Positions 59,885-64,000 of a stretch of 64,000 bases of DNA are shown in pieces. Source of the DNA: Streptomyces kaniharaensis. GTDB taxonomy: Bacteria; Actinomycetota; Actinomycetes; Streptomycetales; Streptomycetaceae. The stretch's first letter is position 1; the number at the start of each line of letters is the position of its first letter. Both the position numbers and the translations under genes were made by a program. The notes below the pieces were generated by a model that saw only the letters and a program-made list of their open reading frames with translations, had not been told where the DNA came from and searched no databases. The stretch lies in NCBI RefSeq assembly GCF_009569385.1, contig NZ_WBOF01000003.1:62001-126000 (forward strand), given 5' to 3'.

Positions 59885-60696
59885 TGCGGGGGCGCCCCCT
59901 CCCGCGTATCGGGCGCCGCGGGTTCGGCGAACGAGTATGGCGCCCACGGTCCCGTGACCTCGACCCGCAGCCCCGGCAGGCCTTCGGTCGACCGGAGGAC
60001 GCGGTCCCGGAACTCCTCGGCGAGGTGGCGGGGGACGAGATAGGCGTCATTGGCGACGTTCTCCCCGGGGCCGCCGGCCAGGCGTCCCTGCTGGAGTCGG
60101 TGGCGGGCATGCTCCACGGCGAGATCGCGGGCCTCGGCGTCGATCCGGCGGATCATTTCCTCCGCCGCCCGCCAGACGTCTTCCCGGGCGCGGCGCTGGT
60201 CGCTGCGACGTTGCAGATAGGCACGTCCGGGGCGGGACTGCGCCGACAGGTCGCCGCCGACCGGTGGTTCGGAGGGGGCGGTCTCGTTGGATGGCTCCGT
60301 ATAGATCTTCACGCCCCACTCGACGTGATCGGCGAGCCGGTCCAGCAGCGCCGTGAAGGTCTGTCGGCGCTCACCCAGCATCTCGCGGACATGGGCGTCG
60401 TCCGCGTACAGGGTGGCCAGCCGGAGAGGGAGCACGGTCGTGTGAGCGGACAGGACCTCGACGACCGAGTGATGGGCCCTTGCGACTGTCTCAAGCCAGT
60501 CGAGGTCTTCCAACCGGTCCTTGAGAGCCTGTTCCGAGAACTCCTCTTCCGGCACGGAGCTCACCGCCGCGGCGACCGTCGTGGAGCGCACCAGGGCGAC
60601 GGATGCGTTGGCGACCCCGCGCACATCGGACAGCACGTGTTCGAGCGCGGAGGACGGCCGGACCACCGCATAGGTATACCTGAGGCGATTGGCCAT
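59881..60696 (-). CDS. gvpL: Gas vesicle protein GvpL (GvpL/F family)
   Basis: A 271-aa GvpL/F protein: opens RLRYTYAVVRPSSALEHVL, contains AHHSVVEVLSAHTTVLPLRL (position of the conserved H..V.......LP..FG element), VEWGVKIYTEP, and ends with NVANDAYLVPRHLAEEFRDR and VTGPWAPYSFAEP, the family's G.WPPYSF motif. It scaffolds assembly with GvpA-type proteins. Three bases separate it from gvpJ upstream. Confidence 0.95.
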   Translation of the reverse strand: MANRLRYTYAVVRPSSALEHVLSDVRGVANASVALVRSTTVAAAVSSVPEEEFSEQALKDRLEDLDWLETVARAHHSVVEVLSAHTTVLPLRLATLYADDAHVREMLGERRQTFTALLDRLADHVEWGVKIYTEPSNETAPSEPPVGGDLSAQSRPGRAYLQRRSDQRRAREDVWRAAEEMIRRIDAEARDLAVEHARHRLQQGRLAGGPGENVANDAYLVPRHLAEEFRDRVLRSTEGLPGLRVEVTGPWAPYSFAEPAAPDTREGAPPQ

Positions 60697-60699
60697 GGC

Positions 60700-61176
60700 T
60701 CAACTCCCGGGATCCTCACGCTCTGCTGCCCGCTTCCGGCGCCGTGGGGCGGCGTCGACCTCTCGCTTGGCGCCTTGACGGGGACGGCTGGCCGAGGGCA
60801 GCTCGGTCTCGGCTTTCCGAGCGCGTCCGCGAAGCGCCTTCACCTCGGCTCGCAGGCGCTCGTTCTCCTCCTCCAACGCGTCGCGTTCGTCCGCCCGTTC
60901 CACGGCGTGGTACTCGTCGGCGCGTGAGGACAGGGCGGGGTCGCGCTCCCACCAGTCGATGCCGATCTCCTTCGCCTTGTCGACGGAGGCGACCAGGAGC
61001 CGGAGCTTGATCGTGAGAAGTTCTATCTCGAGCAGGTTGATCTTGATGTCCCCGACGATGACGATTCCCTTGTCGAGTACCCGTTCGAGGATGTCGGCCA
61101 GGTTCGCCCCGGATTCCCCGCCGTAGGGATAAAGCGGTCGTGCCGGGGCGGGGCCGGAGGGATTGGGTCCGGTCAC
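60700..61176 (-). CDS. gvpJ: Gas vesicle protein GvpJ (GvpA family)
   Basis: A 158-aa minor shell protein. GvpA-type core NLADILERVLDKGIVIVGDI, then KINLLEIELLTIKLRLLVAS and IGIDWWERDP, followed by an additional charged coiled-coil tail (ERDALEEENERLRAEVKALR) and a basic C-terminus. The core matches GvpA while the tail distinguishes GvpJ, thought to act in the conical caps or nucleation. Confidence 0.94.
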   Translation of the reverse strand: MTGPNPSGPAPARPLYPYGGESGANLADILERVLDKGIVIVGDIKINLLEIELLTIKLRLLVASVDKAKEIGIDWWERDPALSSRADEYHAVERADERDALEEENERLRAEVKALRGRARKAETELPSASRPRQGAKREVDAAPRRRKRAAEREDPGS

Positions 61177-61206
61177 GGCGTGCTCGACCTCGATTCGTAG
61201 CGCGAC

Positions 61207-62283
61207 TCAGCGCCTCGCCGCAGACCTGCGCCGCGGGCGCTCTTCCTCGGCTGGCTCCTCTTCCTCGTCGTCCTCCTCTTCCTCGTCGAAATCTTCCTCG
61301 TCGTACGGCTCCTCCTCTTCCTCCTCTTCCTCCTCTTCCTCGTCGTACGGCTCCTCCTCTTCCTCCTCTTCCTCCTCGTCGTACGGCTCTTCCTCTTGCT
61401 CGTCGTCGTGCGGGGTCTCCTCCTCACTGGTGGATTCCGCCGGCTCGCCGACCACTCGGCCTTCGTGGATCTCTCCGCGCCAGCCGCCGGTGGCCTCGCC
61501 GCGCAGCATGAGGAACGCGCGGTAGCGCTTCAGATCCAGTCGGGCGCGGCGCCCCTGGGCCCGCACCAGGCTCCCGGTCTTCTCGACCATGCCCTTGGGG
61601 AAGTACTCCAGCACGAGCAGCACCTTGGTCAGGTTCTCGCCCAAGGGGTGAAAGGTGACCACACCCCTGGTCGTGCCCTTCTCGCCCTCGGAGGCCCAGG
61701 CGATCCTCTCGTCGGGCACCTGCTCGGTGATCTTTCCACGCCAACTGCGTTTGGCCTTGCCGACCTTCACCCGCCAGTCGGTTGTGGCGTCGTCGCGCTG
61801 CTCGACGGCGAGCACGCCCTTGGCGAACCTGCCGAACTCCTCGAACTGGGTCCACTGGTTGTAAGCCTCGCGCACCGGAACGCCCACATCGATGTCCTCG
61901 ATGACGGTCAGCGTCCTGGTCCCGGCGGGCTGGCCACCCGCGTTCTGCCCGCCGTCCTTCCCGATGGTCTCCACGGCCTTGCGGGCCGCGTCCTTCACCC
62001 GGGAAGCGCCCGCCAGCAGCACGGCCTTGCCCGGCGAAGCCCGCACTCCGAGCTTCTTGCCCCCCTTGGAGAGGGCCTCGACGAGCCCGCCGGTGCCGCC
62101 GCCCGGCTGTGCCAGCCGGGTCGCGGCCCGGCCGAGGCGATGGCCGAGACCAGCCACCGCGAGCTCCGCCCGCGTCTCGAGGTAGTGCTCCAGTTCCTCC
62201 ATCAGCCGGTTTGTCCCCGGATTGGCCTGCGCCTGCTCGCGCACTCTTTCCAGCGCCCCAACCGCCGACTTCGTCTCAGCCAT
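61207..62283 (-). CDS. gvpZ: Gas vesicle cluster protein GvpZ (SRPBCC domain) with Glu-rich tail
   Basis: A 358-aa protein. Residues ~1-120 are helical (GALERVREQAQANPGTNRLM), residues ~125-270 are an SRPBCC/polyketide-cyclase-like domain (LTVIEDIDVGVPVREAYNQW, TQFEEFGRFAKGVLAVEQRD, TFHPLGENLTKVLLVLEYFP), and the C-terminal ~75 residues are extremely acidic with three EEPYDEEEE-type repeats before a basic RPRRRSAARR end. The domain order is typical of the gvpZ-type gene of streptomycete clusters. The acidic repeat tract is GAG/GAA-rich and may vary in length. Confidence 0.88.
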   Translation of the reverse strand: MAETKSAVGALERVREQAQANPGTNRLMEELEHYLETRAELAVAGLGHRLGRAATRLAQPGGGTGGLVEALSKGGKKLGVRASPGKAVLLAGASRVKDAARKAVETIGKDGGQNAGGQPAGTRTLTVIEDIDVGVPVREAYNQWTQFEEFGRFAKGVLAVEQRDDATTDWRVKVGKAKRSWRGKITEQVPDERIAWASEGEKGTTRGVVTFHPLGENLTKVLLVLEYFPKGMVEKTGSLVRAQGRRARLDLKRYRAFLMLRGEATGGWRGEIHEGRVVGEPAESTSEEETPHDDEQEEEPYDEEEEEEEEEPYDEEEEEEEEEEEPYDEEDFDEEEEDDEEEEPAEEERPRRRSAARR

Positions 62284-62857
62284 CGTCCGGCCTCCTGCTC
62301 CGCCCCCCGGAAGCTCCGCTCGAAGAGCGGGGCCGGCCGGTGGACGCCTTGTCACGGCGAGGTCTGTCGGCCGTCTTCCGCGCGGCTTCGCCCGCCTTCC
62401 GCGCCGGCGCCCGGGCAGCACGTGAAACCGAGCGTGCCGGACTGCTCGCCGCCTCTTCGTGTTCTTCTTCCTCGCGCTCCTCGCGCTCCTTGTGCCCGCG
62501 CTCCTCCTCGTGCCCCTCGTGCTCTTCGTGCCGTTCGCGCTCTTCGGCCTCATCGTCCGCCCGGCTCTTCTCCCGGAGACCACGGGTGCGTTCGTGGAGC
62601 GAGTCGGCCAGGCTGTTGGCCCTGGTCGTCAGCACGGAGGTGGCTGCCTCTTTGCCAGCATTCACCAGTTCCCCGCGCACCTGCTCGCTGACGCCGCTGA
62701 GAAGCGGCGAACTGGTGAGCGCGTCCGCGAGTTGCTTTGGCTTGACCCTCGCTCCGGCGAGCAGCGCGCCCAGCCCGAGGGCAAGTCTGGCCTTCTTCCT
62801 TCGGCCGAGCACGTAGCCGCCGAGTACGGCGGCGCCGATCTTGGCCTTGGTCATCAT
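62276..62857 (-). CDS. gvpY: Gas vesicle cluster protein GvpY
   Basis: A 193-aa protein with an N-terminal Gly/Ala-rich hydrophobic segment (AKIGAAVLGGYVLGRRKKAR, then LALGLGALLAGARVKPKQLA), a middle SSPLLSGVSEQVRGELVNAG region, and a highly charged His/Glu/Arg-rich and basic C-terminal half. The composition and position between gvpG and gvpZ fit GvpY of actinobacterial clusters. It overlaps gvpZ by 8 bp. Confidence 0.85.
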   Translation of the reverse strand: MMTKAKIGAAVLGGYVLGRRKKARLALGLGALLAGARVKPKQLADALTSSPLLSGVSEQVRGELVNAGKEAATSVLTTRANSLADSLHERTRGLREKSRADDEAEERERHEEHEGHEEERGHKEREEREEEEHEEAASSPARSVSRAARAPARKAGEAARKTADRPRRDKASTGRPRSSSGASGGRSRRPDDG

Positions 62858-62892
62858 GTCGTCTTCATCTCCTGCGGCGCGGGGGTTCCATC

Positions 62893-63156
62893 TCAGGCCC
62901 CGCCCTGTGCGCCTCGTCTGAGCTGATATGCCTTGCTCTCCTCAAGCCGCGCCAGGAGTTCGTCCTCCTGCCGCTCAAACTCCTCCTCCTCGATATGGCC
63001 TTCGGCCCGCGCCCTCTCCAACTCCGCCAGCTGCGCCTGCACGGGCTCGGGGTCGTAGTAATCGCGCTCGGCGGCCTCGACAACCTTGTCGACCACCCAG
63101 ACCACGCCCCTGACCGGGGCGAGCGGAAAGGTCAGGAACTGAACCAGTACTCCCAC
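62893..63156 (-). CDS. gvpG: Gas vesicle protein GvpG
   Basis: An 87-aa GvpG: GVLVQFLTFPLAPVRGVVWV then VDKVVEAAERDYYDPEPVQA, QLAELERARAEGHIEEEEFE and a charged end. Two adjacent GTG codons are possible starts. GGAGG lies only one base before the first (63159) and four before the second (63156), and family members start MGLLTQLLTLP-like, so the second is preferred. GvpG is an accessory assembly protein. Confidence 0.93.
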   Translation of the reverse strand: MGVLVQFLTFPLAPVRGVVWVVDKVVEAAERDYYDPEPVQAQLAELERARAEGHIEEEEFERQEDELLARLEESKAYQLRRGAQGGA

Positions 63157-63194
63157 CACGCCTCCTGTGCGATTTGCTGTGACTGCGGAGCTGA

Positions 63195-63908
63195 TCAGAC
63201 GAAGCTGTAGGGCGGCAACGGGCCCAGGACTCGAAGTTCGGCCTGGTCCTGGTAGCGCTTGGCCAGCTTCCGACCGGCCTCGACGAATTCCTCGGCCTTG
63301 CCGCGGTCCACCAGGTAGGAGGCGTTGAGGGCGTACTGCGAGGAAGGCGGCGAGAGTCGCTCGGCGCGTGCGAGCGGCTTCAGGGCCGCGACGATCTCGC
63401 CTTCCAGTACGTTCTGACGGCTCTGCACCTGCTCGGCCACCATCTGACCGAAGGCCACCCGCTCCTCGTACGAGCCGCCGCCTTCACGGGTGGCTTCGTT
63501 CAGGCGGCGCAGCTCGTCCGACTCCTCGAGGATCTCGCGCAGCATCGCCTCTTCGTCCTGAGTCGCCTTGACGTTGAACTCCACACGGTCCGTGAGCTCT
63601 TCCATGCGCTGGGTGAACTCCTCGGCTCGCTCTTCGAGGAGGGCCCGAACCATGTCCTCGTCCTGGGCGACGAACCCGAAGCTCAACGGCAGCGTGGCAC
63701 CGTCGGCCCACAGCCTCTCCTGAACCCCGTGGTGGGCCTCCAGGTCCCGGCGCCTGGCCGCCAGGTCCTCAGGCATCTCACTGGCGACGGCACAGAGGGA
63801 ATCACCGCGTACCGCATAGACCTTGGCCGGAGGATCCCCTACTCCCCGGAGCTCGTCGAGATGCAGCGGGTGGGATGCCTTGGTAATGGCATACACGTAC
63901 AAAGACAT
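63195..63908 (-). CDS. gvpF: Gas vesicle protein GvpF (GvpL/F family)
   Basis: A 237-aa GvpF: MSLYVYAITKASHPLHLDEL, VYAVRGDSLCAVASEMPEDL, ARRRDLEAHHGVQERLWADG, ATLPLSFGFVAQDEDMVRAL, and the terminal ASYLVDRGKAEEFVEAG and LGPLPPYSFV. Canonical two-domain GvpF/L length. It binds GvpA before assembly. AGGAGGAG overlaps the end of the upstream gvpA-like gene. Confidence 0.96.
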   Translation of the reverse strand: MSLYVYAITKASHPLHLDELRGVGDPPAKVYAVRGDSLCAVASEMPEDLAARRRDLEAHHGVQERLWADGATLPLSFGFVAQDEDMVRALLEERAEEFTQRMEELTDRVEFNVKATQDEEAMLREILEESDELRRLNEATREGGGSYEERVAFGQMVAEQVQSRQNVLEGEIVAALKPLARAERLSPPSSQYALNASYLVDRGKAEEFVEAGRKLAKRYQDQAELRVLGPLPPYSFV

Positions 63909-63911
63909 CGG

Positions 63912-64000
63912 TTACTCCTCCTGACGTTGCGAGGAGCGACGTTGCGAGGAACGGCGTCGCGAGGGTTCAGCCTCGGCGTCCTCGTCGCGCCCCTTGTGGA
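63912..64000 (-). CDS. gvpA: Partial gvpA-type gene (3' end only)
   Basis: The last 28 codons of a frame ending GRDEDAEAEPSRRRSSQRRS plus a short tail and TAA, 3 bp before the gvpF start. Streptomycete GvpA proteins have an Arg/Ser/Gln-rich extension after the shell core, so this is most likely the C-terminus of GvpA. The core lies outside the window, so gvpO or another small gvp gene is not excluded. Confidence 0.6.
   Translation of the reverse strand, partial: HKGRDEDAEAEPSRRRSSQRRSSQRQEE

Noticed and set aside
61163..61525. Serine-rich plus-strand frame
   Set aside because: It is the complement of the Glu-rich repeat tract of gvpZ, not an independent gene.

Overview
The window is very GC-rich DNA with strong G/C third-position bias, many GTG starts, ATGA/GTGA stop-start overlaps and several ECF sigma factor operons. 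Together with a gvp gas-vesicle cluster, DUF4193, CU044_5270, DUF4232 and DUF1996 proteins, this points to a Streptomycetaceae chromosome (Streptomyces or Kitasatospora). No rRNA, tRNA or CRISPR array was seen. Accessory character is clear: an insertion sequence, several gene remnants, orphan regulators and a specialised-metabolism cluster.

Layout. 0-11 kb: scattered single genes (a propeller protein, DUF4190 protein, MarR regulator with a divergent SnoaL-like gene, a solo solute-binding lipoprotein, a pirin, DUF4193) with two decayed genes (replication-relaxation and G1-peptidase fragments). 11.2-14.5 kb: an ECF sigma/anti-sigma pair with a secreted-repeat lipoprotein and a DUF1996 protein; matching promoter-like elements precede the lipoprotein and the sigma gene. 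14.6-20.5 kb: two SMI1/KNR4-type genes (one frameshifted), a WYL regulator divergent from a VOC protein, and hypotheticals. 20.5-22.2 kb: an IS630-like element with perfect 20-bp ends that also encloses a small passenger gene. 22.4-32 kb: GlxA regulator with an MBL hydrolase, membrane proteins, a TIR remnant, an esterase, a second ECF sigma operon (CU044_5270 partner), and a RibD-like reductase with a catalytically degenerate alpha/beta hydrolase. 32.8-36.3 kb: class II aldolase plus carboxymuconolactone decarboxylase operon divergent from a CueR-like MerR gene, and a TetX-like flavoprotein.

36.5-46.6 kb is the most notable part: a translationally coupled hmaS-hmo-hpgT operon that should convert 4-hydroxyphenylpyruvate to L-4-hydroxyphenylglycine, divergent from a compact A-PCP-C nonribosomal peptide synthetase and a type-B carboxylesterase. 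The roughly 1.65-kb gap between them holds what looks like a decayed second adenylating enzyme. No prephenate dehydrogenase, MbtH, transporter or pathway regulator is visible, so this is either a minimal or an eroded pathway. 46.7-58.4 kb: S41 peptidase divergent from an ArsR-type gene, transposase and propeller-protein fragments, a 5'-truncated caspase/NTPase/WD40 protein, a methyltransferase, a HEAT-repeat protein and a CysS-like protein. 58.8-64 kb: a CsbD stress protein and the gas-vesicle operon gvpA(partial)-F-G-Y-Z-J-L-S-K, transcribed leftwards and entering from beyond the right edge.
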